Shown here one piece after another: positions 1 to 8,727 of a stretch of 64,000 nt of DNA. The stretch covers positions 62,001 to 126,000 of the forward strand of contig JAQBNH010000005.1 of NCBI GenBank assembly GCA_028288705.1, given 5' to 3'. Origin of the DNA: Ferruginibacter sp. Its GTDB lineage: Bacteria; Bacteroidota; Bacteroidia; Chitinophagales; Chitinophagaceae. The stretch's first letter is position 1; each line of letters opens with the position of its first letter. The notes beneath the pieces were generated by a model. The model worked only from the letters and a program-made list of their open reading frames with translations. It was not told the DNA's origin and did no database searches. The position numbers and the translations under genes were made by a program.

Positions 1-521
1 ACATTTTCACTACCGCTGGTATTGCTTTTAAGCGCAGCCGCACCAAAAGCACTATTCAGAATGCCGATGCTATTGAGGCCCGAATTGAGCCCAAGGAATA
101 TGTTGCCATTTGAGGAATGAATTTCACCCGCCCATACATTATTCACCTTAAACCGCAGGGGCTGATTGTCGCTTGTCCCTAAGTAATGCGTAGCGGGATT
201 AGTAGCGTTGTTACCCGTTAACAGCCAGCCAAAAGTCCCTGATGAAGCAAGGTTAGTCCAGCCCGTTCCATTGTAAAACCAATAGGTGTTGGTATCGGTA
301 TCATACACAAATAATCCTGCAGCAGGCGTTGCAATATTCATGCGCTGCGTGCTGTTCATCCGTGGGGGCAATAAACCTTTTGTTGTGCTTTTTATATCAA
401 GCAAGGCGCTGCTGTGAGGCGTAGTGCCATCGTTGTTGATGGCCACAGACTGGGAAAAAAGATTGGATACAAAGAGTATTGGCGATATCAAGGCGAGCAG
501 GCAGGCAATAAACGTTTTCAT
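1..521 (-). CDS. secreted tail-fibre/S74-like protein, N-terminal part (runs off left edge)
   Basis: The complement has an ATG at 521 followed by an open frame to the window edge. It begins with a hydrophobic signal peptide (MKTFIACLLALISPILF) and then contains SSALLDIKSTTKGLLPPRM and later YDTDTNTYWFYNGTGW. This beginning is typical of large Bacteroidota secreted proteins that often end in a peptidase S74 (endosialidase chaperone) domain or other adhesin-like modules; that is family knowledge, because the C-terminal part is outside the window. Repetitive N/S/G-rich sequence follows (about residues 110-173). It is transcribed away from the response regulator. Function is not assignable from the visible part; a cell-surface or exported structural role is likely. 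Confidence 0.7.
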   Translation of the reverse strand, partial: MKTFIACLLALISPILFVSNLFSQSVAINNDGTTPHSSALLDIKSTTKGLLPPRMNSTQRMNIATPAAGLFVYDTDTNTYWFYNGTGWTNLASSGTFGWLLTGNNATNPATHYLGTSDNQPLRFKVNNVWAGEIHSSNGNIFLGLNSGLNSIGILNSAFGAAALKSNTSGSEN

Positions 522-914
522 TTTTAAGAATTTATTTTTATGGGGTGATTTGTTTGGTGTTTTTATTCAGGGTTGATAGCCTGCGAACAGGTTTTTAGAT
601 CACCCTTTCCTGGTAGCGATCGTATCATTCGATCATGTTCTATTGCAGAACTTTTACCAGCAAAGGATTATTTCCTGCGATGCCCAGGTGTTCGTACGAA
701 TCCGGAATTTTTATAAGCACAGCCATGCCTTTCAGGGCGAAAAAATTCCTTCATAAAGTTGGGCTGAAAAAGAAGCAATACAAATCACTCATTTGAGTAT
801 GCTTACATCGCTAAAACGTGGCAAGCAGCCCGGCGGTTGCCATCGCAGCATGATGCGGGCTGCGGTGAAGAATTTCGAAGTGTGATAGTAACTGGCTGAA
901 CAGTGCGTTGGGGC
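522..914. other. intergenic region, no gene seen
   Basis: About 390 bases between the start of the secreted-protein gene and the end of the response-regulator gene, both on the minus strand. It must hold the promoter of the secreted-protein gene, but I could not place a convincing TAnnTTTG element. No long inverted repeat, RNA gene or copy of the dispersed repeats was seen. Confidence 0.5.
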
Positions 915-1541
915 TTACACAATATGTTCTCCCAGTGCTTTGCCAATCGCTTCCTTGCCGCTGTTTACATGAAGCTTCCGATAAATGTTTTTCAGGTGAG
1001 AGCGGGCTGTATCAAAAGAAATATGCAGATCTGCAGCAATCATTTTGGCGCTGTATCCCCTGGCAAGCAGTTGCAACACATCGATCTCACGTGCGGATAA
1101 AGCATATTCATTTCGTTTACCCGCCTGGAAGCTGTTTAAAACTTTGCGGGCGATCACAGGGCTCATGGGTGCACCTCCTTCAATCACTTCCTGTATGCCA
1201 TCAAATAATTTCTGTGGGGGTGTGTGTTTTAACAGGTAACCATTGGCTCCGGCGCATAAGCATTGAAAAAGCTTTTCATCGTCTTCAAACACGGTGTACA
1301 TGATGACAGCAGTCTGAGGCCTGGCCTCTTTCACAAACCTCACCCCATTGATGCCGCTTTCGCCGGGCATGTCTATATCCATCAAGACTACATCCGGCTG
1401 ATATACCCTGGTGATCGTAGCAGCTTCATTGCAATTATTATAGTCAGCAACCATCGCATACTCAGGCTGGCTCCTGAGCAGGTAGGCCAGGGATTCCCTG
1501 AGTTTATCATTGTCTTCGAATATAATAATGCGGGTCGCCAT
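915..1541 (-). CDS. LuxR/NarL-type response regulator
   Basis: A 208-residue two-domain response regulator. Residues 1-120 form a receiver domain with acidic residues near FEDND, the phospho-acceptor Asp55 in VVLMDIDMPG, a conserved Thr/Tyr region (VIMYT) and the Lys in YLLKH. Residues about 147-200 form a LuxR-type helix-turn-helix (LSAREIDVLQLLARGYSAK, then TARSHLKNIYRKLHV). It lies 50 bases downstream of the sensor kinase on the same strand, so the two are very probably co-transcribed and cognate. The HisKA_3 kinase type next to it is the class that normally pairs with NarL-type regulators. Target genes cannot be read from the sequence. Confidence 0.93.
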   Translation of the reverse strand: MATRIIIFEDNDKLRESLAYLLRSQPEYAMVADYNNCNEAATITRVYQPDVVLMDIDMPGESGINGVRFVKEARPQTAVIMYTVFEDDEKLFQCLCAGANGYLLKHTPPQKLFDGIQEVIEGGAPMSPVIARKVLNSFQAGKRNEYALSAREIDVLQLLARGYSAKMIAADLHISFDTARSHLKNIYRKLHVNSGKEAIGKALGEHIV

Positions 1542-1591
1542 TTGCCGAAATTAATACATATTTTTTCACATTGAGCTCACTCAAATGGGTA

Positions 1592-4579
1592 TTACGGGGT
1601 CACTGGTAATACAATTTCCATAAGTGTTCCTTTGCCCTGGGCTGTTGTCAGCTTCGTACTTCCCTTCCATTTCGCCGTTCTTGAATAGATATTTCTAAGG
1701 CCATTGCGATTGGTTAAAACGGAAGATTCAAAGCCTTTTCCATCATCTTTGATTTTTAGTAAAAATGCGCCCCCTTTCCATTGTATATCTACCCATACAT
1801 TTTTAGCAAAAGCGTGTTTAAGAATATTATTCATCGACTCTTTATAAATAAGGTACAGGTCGCGCCGCTGTTCCATATTGATTTTTTTTCCTGCAATAGT
1901 ATCATCAATCAGCAGGTGACAGGTGGTTTTGCTGTTATCGAATAATTCAGCAGCATAGCGGCGCATGCGGAAAAGGGTTTCTTCCATCGAATCATTGCGG
2001 GTATTTACATTCCAGATAATATCATTTAGTGCCTGGCTCGAAGCAGTAACTTCTTCGGATATACGCTGTAGGAATTTTGCTGCTTCCTCCGGTTGTCCAA
2101 GGTTCTTCCTGCTGATTTCAGAAAGCATATTAATGTTGGTGAGTGTAGAGCCAATGTCATCGTGTAAATCAGTGGCGATCCGGTTGCGCACTTGCTGAAG
2201 TTTAAGTAACTGCCTTACGCGATAACGATAGAGCGAGTAGATCCCTAGCAACAATACACAGGCTATAAGAATATAAAACCACCCCGTTTGCCAGAAAGCT
2301 GGTTGAATGCGGAAAGCCACACCCGCCGGCTCACCCCATTCACCATTCCAGCCCATGGTTCGTATTTCAAAGCGGTAAGTTCCTGGCCGAAGACTGGCGT
2401 AGGAGACCGTATGCCGGTTTGCGGCTCCGCTCCACATCGTGTCGCCGCTTCCCAATAACCGGTAATTATAGAGCACTTGTTTTTCGTTGATAAAAGCAGG
2501 CGAGGAAAATTCAAAGCTCACCTGGTTTTGATCGTATGTCAACTGCAATGTCGAAGCAGGATCATGTGTGCTGAATGTAACATTTGAGTCGCCTAAAAGA
2601 AGAGCGGTAATATATACGGGTGGGGGAGGCGTATTTTCCATCTCGCCATCCTTGATATTGACCATTCCGTTGTTCGTAGAGAACCATAACGAACGGGCAT
2701 CCCCTGATAAGACGGCATTTACGGTAGCAAAATAGTTATTTACACGGCTGAAATTAAAGACCCGGAAGGATGTATCAGATGGGATTAATTTATCAATACC
2801 CAGATCGGAGCCGATCCAGATGCTTCCACTTTTATCTTCGGCAATCGCCCGGATAAAGTTTGACATCAGCCCCTGACCAATGTCAAAACTTTTTTTAAGG
2901 AATGGCTGATGGTTTTCATTGTTATTTATCTGCACGATCCCCTGATCCCTGGTGCCAACCCAGATATTTTTTTTGCTGTCTTCAAACAGGCTGCGTACAG
3001 TTTTACCAGGAAGCAGGTTTGACAAATCTTCCACTGATAGGTTCAACTGATTCGCATCCGTAAGCTTTGTTGCTTTTGAATAACGAACCCGGTACAAACC
3101 ACTATCCCATGTACCGATCCATAAATAGCCTTTTTTATCTGATAGCAAAGCCGTCACGCGATGTGGAAATTTTCTTTCATACCAGAATTTGCCCCCTGAG
3201 CAAACAAGCAGGCCTTCCTGTGTTCCACTAAATATTAGTCCGTTCTCATCGATAATGGAACAGTACACTTGTGCATTTTTACATGCTGAAATATGATCTG
3301 CAATCGCTTGCTTCGACGCGTCATAGATTCCCACTTTGTTATTCTTGCCGAAGAATAAGGGTGGCTGGCTATTTTGCACCAGGCCGTAGTAAAAGAAATC
3401 GTTTGGCGTATGTACCTTCGAAAAAGCCTTGGTTTCATCATCATACAATTGGATGCCGTTGTCTGTAATGATCAGCAATTTGTGTTTCGCTAAAGGAAAC
3501 AGCGAGCTGACCATCTGTGAAGCTAATCCACTTTCCGTTGTATAGACGCGGATCTCGTTTTTTGTAACAAGCTTAGCCAGTCCGAGCGCTGTACCAAACC
3601 AGATGTTGCCTTCTCTGTCCTGGTAAAGGCAGGTAATGTTGGCAGAAGGCAGCCCGTCTTTTTCTGAAAACAATTGCCAATGGCCATCAGGATATATTTT
3701 CACCAGGCCATTTGTTGTAGCCACCCAAAGATTTTGTTTTGCATCTTCCATTATGTCATTCACCACCTGATTGTTCAATGCGGGTATCTTCAGGAACGTG
3801 TCAACAAGGATAAAACGAGCGGCATGTGTATTCTCCCGGGCAGCTACTACAAGCTTTAAACCTTTACTGGTACCCAGCCATATCCGGCCTTTCGAGTCCC
3901 TGAAGATTTTAAACGTCAGCAGTTGTTTTGGTTGTTGTATTTCTGAAAAAAGCCCAAACTGTTGATTAAGAATGCGCAGTGAACCCTCTGATCCGCCGAG
4001 TAATAGCGAATCATTCATTTCTGTAAAGTCGTGGTAAGTTGAACCGGCAAATGCCTGGGCAGCCTTGACCAGCTGGCCGTTTATGATCTGCTGTAAGCCG
4101 CTGGAATCCGTTGCAGCAATTACCCTTCCGTTTCGTAGCAGGCAGAATCGGTTGATCACCACATTGCTGAAAGCTGCCTTTTTAATAATAGCATCCCGGT
4201 ATAAAATATCAACGGTACCATTGTTTTCAGCAACCCATAGTTTTCCATCTGCCGATTCGTACACATCATTTACCATGTTATGAGAAAGTCCGTTAGTAGT
4301 ATTGTAATTGGAAAACTTATTACCGTCGTATTTGCTCAGTCCCTCTTGTGTAGCAATCCACATAAATCCTTTGCTATCCTGGTAAATACGTCTCACTGGG
4401 TTTGACACCAGTCCATCTTCCACGCTGTATGTTTTGAATAAAAAACGTTGTGCGCGTGCGCAGGGACTACCGAACGCTGCAAAAAAAAGCAATAAGATGA
4501 ACCTGATAGCGTACGCGCTGATGTCAGGTTGTAGCGAACGGTTATGTCGTTTAAAGAAATATCGCTGACTCGTAGTCAT
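1592..4579 (-). CDS. beta-propeller/Y_Y_Y sensor histidine kinase (HisKA_3)
   Basis: A 995-residue membrane sensor kinase. An N-terminal hydrophobic segment (about 25-44) is followed by a long periplasmic region of repeated two-component-regulator propeller blades (for example DSKGFMWIATQEGLSKYDG near the start and DREGNIWFGTALGLAKL), then a Y_Y_Y-type beta-sandwich around residues 670-760, a transmembrane helix (FYILIACVLLLGIYSLYRYR), and a cytoplasmic HisKA_3 dimerisation domain with the phospho-acceptor His806 in ATDLHDDIGSTL. The HATPase domain has an N-box (KESMNNILKHA, about 914-924) and a G-box (DDGKGF, about 945-950). There is no C-terminal receiver or AraC domain, so it is a classical rather than hybrid kinase. 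Signal transfer to the downstream LuxR-type regulator is inferred from adjacency. Confidence 0.92.
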   Translation of the reverse strand: MTTSQRYFFKRHNRSLQPDISAYAIRFILLLFFAAFGSPCARAQRFLFKTYSVEDGLVSNPVRRIYQDSKGFMWIATQEGLSKYDGNKFSNYNTTNGLSHNMVNDVYESADGKLWVAENNGTVDILYRDAIIKKAAFSNVVINRFCLLRNGRVIAATDSSGLQQIINGQLVKAAQAFAGSTYHDFTEMNDSLLLGGSEGSLRILNQQFGLFSEIQQPKQLLTFKIFRDSKGRIWLGTSKGLKLVVAARENTHAARFILVDTFLKIPALNNQVVNDIMEDAKQNLWVATTNGLVKIYPDGHWQLFSEKDGLPSANITCLYQDREGNIWFGTALGLAKLVTKNEIRVYTTESGLASQMVSSLFPLAKHKLLIITDNGIQLYDDETKAFSKVHTPNDFFYYGLVQNSQPPLFFGKNNKVGIYDASKQAIADHISACKNAQVYCSIIDENGLIFSGTQEGLLVCSGGKFWYERKFPHRVTALLSDKKGYLWIGTWDSGLYRVRYSKATKLTDANQLNLSVEDLSNLLPGKTVRSLFEDSKKNIWVGTRDQGIVQINNNENHQPFLKKSFDIGQGLMSNFIRAIAEDKSGSIWIGSDLGIDKLIPSDTSFRVFNFSRVNNYFATVNAVLSGDARSLWFSTNNGMVNIKDGEMENTPPPPVYITALLLGDSNVTFSTHDPASTLQLTYDQNQVSFEFSSPAFINEKQVLYNYRLLGSGDTMWSGAANRHTVSYASLRPGTYRFEIRTMGWNGEWGEPAGVAFRIQPAFWQTGWFYILIACVLLLGIYSLYRYRVRQLLKLQQVRNRIATDLHDDIGSTLTNINMLSEISRKNLGQPEEAAKFLQRISEEVTASSQALNDIIWNVNTRNDSMEETLFRMRRYAAELFDNSKTTCHLLIDDTIAGKKINMEQRRDLYLIYKESMNNILKHAFAKNVWVDIQWKGGAFLLKIKDDGKGFESSVLTNRNGLRNIYSRTAKWKGSTKLTTAQGKGTLMEIVLPVTP

Positions 4580-4627
4580 TTACTTGTTGCTGCTTATTTT
4601 ATTGAAAAGTTTGGGTAAGGAGCGGGG

Positions 4628-4650
4628 GATATATAAATATAATATATATC
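4628..4650. promoter_or_regulatory. AT-rich palindrome upstream of the sensor kinase gene
   Basis: A perfect 8-base inverted repeat, GATATATA (4628-4635) and TATATATC (4643-4650), around a 7-base A/T spacer. It lies about 50-70 bases upstream of the kinase start codon, where an operator would be expected. No direct evidence links it to a regulator. Confidence 0.3.
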
Positions 4651-4690
4651 ATCTAAATGCAATAGGGAACGGCAGAGGGTATTACCACAG

Positions 4691-4727
4691 CCCCCCCCGA
4701 ACGACCGGGGGTCTCCCGACCAACGGG
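4691..4727. repeat. GGTC-hairpin dispersed repeat (family B)
   Basis: C-rich block followed by the family core GGTCTCCCGACCAACGG, in which GGTC and GACC pair around a TCCC loop. It is preceded by CCCCCGAACGACCGGGGG, which is itself partly self-complementary. The same core occurs at about ten intergenic places in the window. Confidence 0.75.
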
Positions 4728-4960
4728 TTAAATTTCACCAACGGGTTAAGTTTTACCACAGAGTTTCGGGAGTTGTGTCCAGAGTTTCATAGAGTTTCGC
4801 CACAAAGGCACGAAAACAGAAAGGAACACAAAGATCAGGTATAGTTTTTTTCTACTTTTTACTTTTAAAGTTTTTACTTTCCTCAGTTGCGGCCCCCCGC
4901 GACTTTGCGGCTTTGCGAGAAAGTTCGCCACTAAGTCGTAAAGACAAAAAGGAACCGCAG

Positions 4961-4990
4961 CCCCCGTCTGGTCTCCCGACCAACGGGTTC
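4961..4990. repeat. GGTC-hairpin dispersed repeat (family B)
   Basis: The sequence CCCGTCTGGTCTCCCGACC followed by AACGGG forms a 9-bp stem with one bulged C and a TCCC loop. Same element as at 4691, 10290, 10633, 11620, 49850 and elsewhere. Confidence 0.8.
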
Positions 4991-5039
4991 AACTAAGCAG
5001 TCCCGATTTACTTTTCAGTTTTGACTTTGAAATAATAGA

Positions 5040-5067
5040 AAAAGCCGATCTCTTCAGACCGGCTTTT
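5040..5067 (-). terminator. Rho-independent terminator of the DUF6159 gene
   Basis: An 8-bp stem AAAAGCCG/CGGCTTTT, extended by three more pairs after one mismatch, with a CTTC loop. On the minus strand it is followed by TTTTTCTATTATTT. It starts 18 bases past the stop codon of the gene at 5085-5915. Confidence 0.8.
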
Positions 5068-5084
5068 CATTAAACACGAAAAAA

Positions 5085-5915
5085 TTATTTCTTCGAAACA
5101 AATAAATTATCAATAAACTGCTGGTTGTAATTTTCTACCGGATCGCCGGTGATGTTGTGATAGACGGAGCTTACGAAGATCGTGCGTGCGGCACTAACAA
5201 CAGTTTGCAGGATCAGGATAAAGAGGATTGCGATGACGATACCTGCAATGGGGTGGACCAGGAAACCAATGACCAGACCGCCGATAGCAGCAGCAAGAAA
5301 CCCAACCAGTTGAATTAATCCGAAACTAAAACCTGCACCAATGCTTTCTCCCCACTTTTCTTTCATCATCGAGACAGATCTTTTTAATGCATCAACAGGT
5401 CCGAGGTTTTCATAAGCGATCACCGGGATCACGAAGAACGTGCCGATACCCCAAACGATACCGATTAAGCCGGTAATGATCTTTCCTAGGACGCCAACAT
5501 TTTCCTGGATGATCTTTAAGATCGCGCCGATGGAGCCCGCAAACACCGCCCAGGCGAAGATCACGCCGATACGGCTCATGCTGAAGTCGATGCCCTTACG
5601 CACCGTTACTTCTTCCCCTTTGAAATACAGGGATGAACAATGTATGAGTGCCATGTTAAAAAACACGACCACGAAATAGTTCACGATATAATAGCCAAAC
5701 AGTAACGCGTACTTGCCGAATGTATCCGGCTTCGCGATATTATCTGTGTTCCAGCCGGCAAAGCCCAGGATAACCGTGAGGAAAGAACCCATGATCAAAA
5801 CGAGTGAAATGCCCGAAAGGATGGGGAAGATGATGAGCTGGCGGTTTGCTTTCAGCACCTTGAAGCTGTTAAGCCCGATCTGCCAGCCGGCAGAGAGGCG
5901 GTCGAAAATTCCCAT
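5085..5915 (-). CDS. DUF6159-like integral membrane protein
   Basis: A 276-residue protein with about six hydrophobic segments, for example LIIFPILSGISLVLIMGSFL (about 27-46), YALLFGYYIVNYFVVVFF (about 68-85), ITGLIGIVWGIGTFFVIPVI and GIVIAILFILILQTVVSAA. The N-terminal phrase FKVLKANRQLIIFPILSG is characteristic of this uncharacterised membrane family (DUF6159), in which the ends are soluble. A terminator follows directly. It stands alone as a single transcription unit. No catalytic motif is visible, so a role beyond the inner membrane location cannot be stated. Confidence 0.8.
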   Translation of the reverse strand: MGIFDRLSAGWQIGLNSFKVLKANRQLIIFPILSGISLVLIMGSFLTVILGFAGWNTDNIAKPDTFGKYALLFGYYIVNYFVVVFFNMALIHCSSLYFKGEEVTVRKGIDFSMSRIGVIFAWAVFAGSIGAILKIIQENVGVLGKIITGLIGIVWGIGTFFVIPVIAYENLGPVDALKRSVSMMKEKWGESIGAGFSFGLIQLVGFLAAAIGGLVIGFLVHPIAGIVIAILFILILQTVVSAARTIFVSSVYHNITGDPVENYNQQFIDNLFVSKK

Positions 5916-6692
5916 AGCAGTTTTGGTTTAGTTATGTCTAAATATAAATAAAAAGTCAAAAGTAAAAAGTAAAAAATCTCTCGCAAAGGCGCCAGGGAGC
6001 AAAGACCGCAAAGGGGAAGTGTGATAATTTCCCGCGTAGTCGCAAAGCAGCGTTTTCTCCTGCCAGGAAAACTCTGTGAAACTCCATTATAAAACTCTGG
6101 GCGACTCCGTGGTAAAAACCTTTGTAGCCCCCGAAAAAGTAGTCAAAAGTGGTCAATTGTAGTCAATTGTGCTCACTATTTCCGACGTCTGGAAAATATT
6201 TACATGCTTTGTGTTATGGTACTATCCGTTACATATTTGTCATTTAAATTTCTTTGTGGATCTTCCTGCTTTCCAGTCTTCGTGGCGATTATCCTGTTAA
6301 TTTCTGTTAAAGGATTCTATCATTTTATATCAATTTCTATCATTTTATATCAGCAATTTGTTTGTCTGAATTTTATATCCCTGCTTTGCAAAATGAATAA
6401 TTTTTTTCCGATAAAAAGAATGCAGGTTTGTTGCATTTCGCTGTTCACATTTATCTGCGGGCTGCTGTTTGCACCCGCTGCGGAAAGCTCTCCAACCAGT
6501 TCGCAGCGCAGCTTTAATGATGGAGAGATGTTTATGCCAGGAACTGTTGATATGCCATTGGTTCCTCTTACTCGAATTATTATCTCGCAAGGAATGGAAA
6601 TCAGATTAGCTCCTTCCAAAGGCTGCGCAAGAGATTTAAAAAATGAAATGTCTGCGACGGGAAATCTGTCGCAGGAAAATAAAATATCAAAT
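5916..6692. other. intergenic region, possible leader, no confident gene
   Basis: About 780 bases. 5940-6140 contains degenerate phrases (AAAAGTAAAAAGTAAAAAAT, CGCAAAGGCGCCAGGGAGC, GGCGACTCCGTGG) that recur in other gene-free stretches. A plus-strand frame is open from about 6204 straight into the XRE gene; within it, near 6421, is a signal-peptide-like run (MQVCCISLFTFICGLLFAPA). A strong terminator at 6693-6725 interrupts that frame, so I do not annotate the upstream part as a gene. Confidence 0.45.
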
Positions 6693-6725
6693 AATGGCGC
6701 AGAAAATTGCGCCATTTATTTTTTT
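6693..6725 (+). terminator. strong Rho-independent terminator
   Basis: A perfect 9-bp stem AATGGCGCA (6693-6701) / TGCGCCATT (6708-6716) with a 6-base loop, followed by TATTTTTTT. A second 7-bp hairpin, CTGCGAC/GTCGCAG, lies about 30 bases upstream. It ends 37 bases before the XRE start codon, so it either ends an unrecognised upstream transcript or acts as an attenuator. Confidence 0.75.
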
Positions 6726-6761
6726 GAAAAAAAATGGCTACAACTTTTTAAAACTAAAAAA

Positions 6762-7322
6762 ATGAAACTTCATCAATATAATTCGTCCCCCGTAATTACC
6801 AGCATTGCTGCCCTTCGCGAACGCCTTGGTATCAGCCAGTACACACTGGCAGAATACTTATCCATTCCCCGCAGCTTACTTTCCCATGTCGAACTCGGGA
6901 CGAGGATGTTACCAGACGCCGCGATCTTCAAACTCGCCCGCCTGGAAAGCGCTCATGCATTCGTCAATGCCTTCGGGTTAAGAACGCCTTCCATCCCCGG
7001 GAAGCCGGAAGGCAGCAAATTGATCGCCTCCTGGGAACTCAAACTCCTGACGAACCAGCAATCCATCTCCGACTATGCATATAAGTTAGCATCCACTAAA
7101 CAATCCCATGCCCGTGCACTTCAGTGGTATGCTGTGCTCGACAAGCTGAGTGAAGAAACGCCGGACAGTCCGGCCACTGCCGCCTGGTTGAAATGCCAGC
7201 AACTGCAGACGGAGCGTGTAATAGCGAATAACAATATTGAAACGCAAATGGAATTGCAATTGAAACTTGATTTGTTGATAGCAGAGAATGAAGTGATACA
7301 GCGGGCGCTGGAAAGGAGATGA
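6762..7322 (+). CDS. XRE-family helix-turn-helix regulator
   Basis: A 186-residue protein from the ATG at 6762, chosen because the frame upstream crosses a strong terminator and has no domain continuity. Residues about 15-60 form a Cro/C1-type HTH: IAALRERLGISQYTLAEYL then PRSLLSHVELGTRMLPDAA. The rest is helical with Gln/Glu-rich coiled-coil character at the end (TQMELQLKLDLLIAENEVIQ). The C-terminal part is not a recognised sensor domain. It is followed by a repeat-like CGCCACGAAGGCAC phrase at 7336. It has no partner gene on the same strand nearby that would suggest a toxin-antitoxin pair. Transcription regulator, target unknown. Confidence 0.75.
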   Translation: MKLHQYNSSPVITSIAALRERLGISQYTLAEYLSIPRSLLSHVELGTRMLPDAAIFKLARLESAHAFVNAFGLRTPSIPGKPEGSKLIASWELKLLTNQQSISDYAYKLASTKQSHARALQWYAVLDKLSEETPDSPATAAWLKCQQLQTERVIANNNIETQMELQLKLDLLIAENEVIQRALERR

Positions 7323-7460
7323 TAAAACAGTTTTTCGCCACGAAGGCACTAAGGCAGGAAGCCACACGAAGACTTTTCCATTGCAGGTGGTGAAAAATTA
7401 CACCCTTTACGGGGGAGAAGAACGTCGGATTTTTTATTTTTGAACCTCAACACATTTGCC

Positions 7461-7808
7461 ATGGCGCTGGACTTATTCAAAACTGTAGATATTATTGAAT
7501 TGATGGAGAACCATCTCGAAAAGATTCGTCCCCCGGAGGCAATCAGGCCAAAGCTTGACCTCGGTTATATCATCGAGAATCAAAGTATCATGCTCACCGA
7601 GATCCGCCCCGTGTTTAGGAGCCCATCGCAGTACGCAGAATATCCCTATGCGAAAGCCACCTGGGTGAAAAGCACCGGCAAATGGAAAGTCTATTGGATG
7701 CGAGGAAATTTGAAATGGTATCCTTATGACCCAAAGCCAGAAGTGAAGAGCTTGCCGGAATTTTTAAAACTGGTTGATCAGGATAAGTATCATTGTTTTA
7801 AAGGCTAG
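7461..7808 (+). CDS. DUF3024-like protein
   Basis: A 115-residue protein; the ATG at 7461 is preferred to an upstream TTG at 7440 because similarity-like sequence begins with it. The pattern ITEIRP-type strand, then PYAKATWVKSTGKWKVYWMR, then LKWYPYDP and a closing FLKLVDQDKYHCF matches the DUF3024 family as I remember it, whose members are small soluble proteins of unknown function. It sits alone between repeat-filled spacers, with no operon partners. No catalytic residues can be pointed to. Confidence 0.65.
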   Translation: MALDLFKTVDIIELMENHLEKIRPPEAIRPKLDLGYIIENQSIMLTEIRPVFRSPSQYAEYPYAKATWVKSTGKWKVYWMRGNLKWYPYDPKPEVKSLPEFLKLVDQDKYHCFKG

Positions 7809-7910
7809 GATCAAAAAAAAGTAAAAAATAAATTATTTATTCTCCTACAGCACCTGACATTCGTTTTTTAGAACAATGGAAGAAAAAATATTTAATTCTT
7901 GATTTCTCTA

Positions 7911-8162
7911 TTGTTCTTTTTCTTGATAAAAGAACCAAAAATCAAGGGCTGCGGAATGAAAGCTAAAAATTGTCTTACATGGCGCAAAGAAAACAAGTCC
8001 GGTCTTCATCTCATCACTAAGCGCTTGTGCGACATACCAACTAAATGCAAAGCCCTGCATTGGTTCTTGTTTTCTTTCTCTGCACTGTTGTCTAACTAGA
8101 TAGATTAAACGCGCCATTATATTCAATTTTCTTAACGCTTTCTTTCCGAGGCCCGGATGGAA
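7911..8162. repeat. dispersed ~260-bp structured repeat, family A, copy 1
   Basis: Begins with a hairpin GTTCTTTT/AAAAGAAC (7913-7935), then AAGGGCTGCGGAATGAAAGC, a GAAAACAAG phrase pairing with CTTGTTTTC about 100 bases later, and ends with AACGCGCCAT and ACGCTTTCTTTCCGAGGCCC. The same order of blocks recurs at 8361, 10351, 11901, 35331 and 35795. Confidence 0.85.
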
Positions 8163-8360
8163 TGCAGTCACAACTCCAATTTAAATAATGCCTCCTAATT
8201 ATACGCTCTAATAGTTTATAAATGCCGGCACTCTGCACTACAGTTTGCACAAAGCTGCCGAACAAACGGGCTGTATATCGTTTGTTCTTGACTTTTTTGT
8301 TACTTTTTTTGTCAAGAAAAAAAGTAAAGAAGAACCAAATATCATGTTGTACTTTCTTTA

Positions 8361-8620
8361 TTTCTCTTCGTTCTTTTCCTTGATGAAAAGAACCAAAAAT
8401 CAAGGGCTGCGGAACGAAAGCTAAAAATCGACTTACATGGCGGAAAGAAAACAAGTCCGGTCTTTATGCCAAGGATCGGCTGTTGTGCGACTTACCAACT
8501 GATAACAGGGCCGGGCATTTGTTCTTTTGTTTTCTTTCTCGAAACAGTTGGCTAACTACAAAGACTATACGCGCCATTTCAGTCAATTTTCTTAACGCTT
8601 TCTTTCCGAGGCCCGAATGA
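8361..8620. repeat. dispersed structured repeat, family A, copy 2
   Basis: The same blocks as copy 1: hairpin GTTCTTTT (8370-8377) / AAAAGAAC (8386-8393) with the loop CCTTGATG, AAGGGCTGCGGAACGAAAGC, the GAAAGAAAACAAG / TTGTTTTCTTTC long-range pair, and the terminal CGCTTTCTTTCCGAGGCCC. Confidence 0.85.
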
Positions 8621-8727
8621 AGACAATTCAAAAAAAATCAAATAGCGAAACCCTTCCCTTAAGACTTATAATTATCCTTGGAATTTATCCATAAATGGCA
8701 AACCTTTATGTCCTAAAATAGATCGCC

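Larger units (their letters stand above)
4580..5039. other. intergenic region with repeats, no gene
   Basis: No credible gene. It carries an AT palindrome (4628-4650), two copies of the short GGTC-hairpin repeat (4691-4727 and 4961-4990), a duplicated ACCAACGGGTTAA-type phrase (about 4718-4748), and degenerate phrases of the kind CCACAAAGGCACGAAA (4798-4830) and CTTTGCGGCTTTGCGAG (4903-4920), which recur in other gene-free stretches of the window. The sensor-kinase promoter must lie near 4580-4660. Confidence 0.5.
7809..8727. other. gene-free spacer built of dispersed repeats
   Basis: Contains two copies of the family A element (7911-8162 and 8361-8620). Between them, near 8285-8328, is TTACTTTTTTT/AAAAAAAGTAA, an 11-bp inverted repeat around GTCAAG. 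The open frames that cross the repeats on both strands are translations of repeat sequence and are not annotated. Confidence 0.7.

Noticed and set aside
8092-8454. Minus-strand open frames crossing the family A repeats
   Set aside because: The same peptide phrases appear wherever the repeat occurs, because they are translated repeat DNA.
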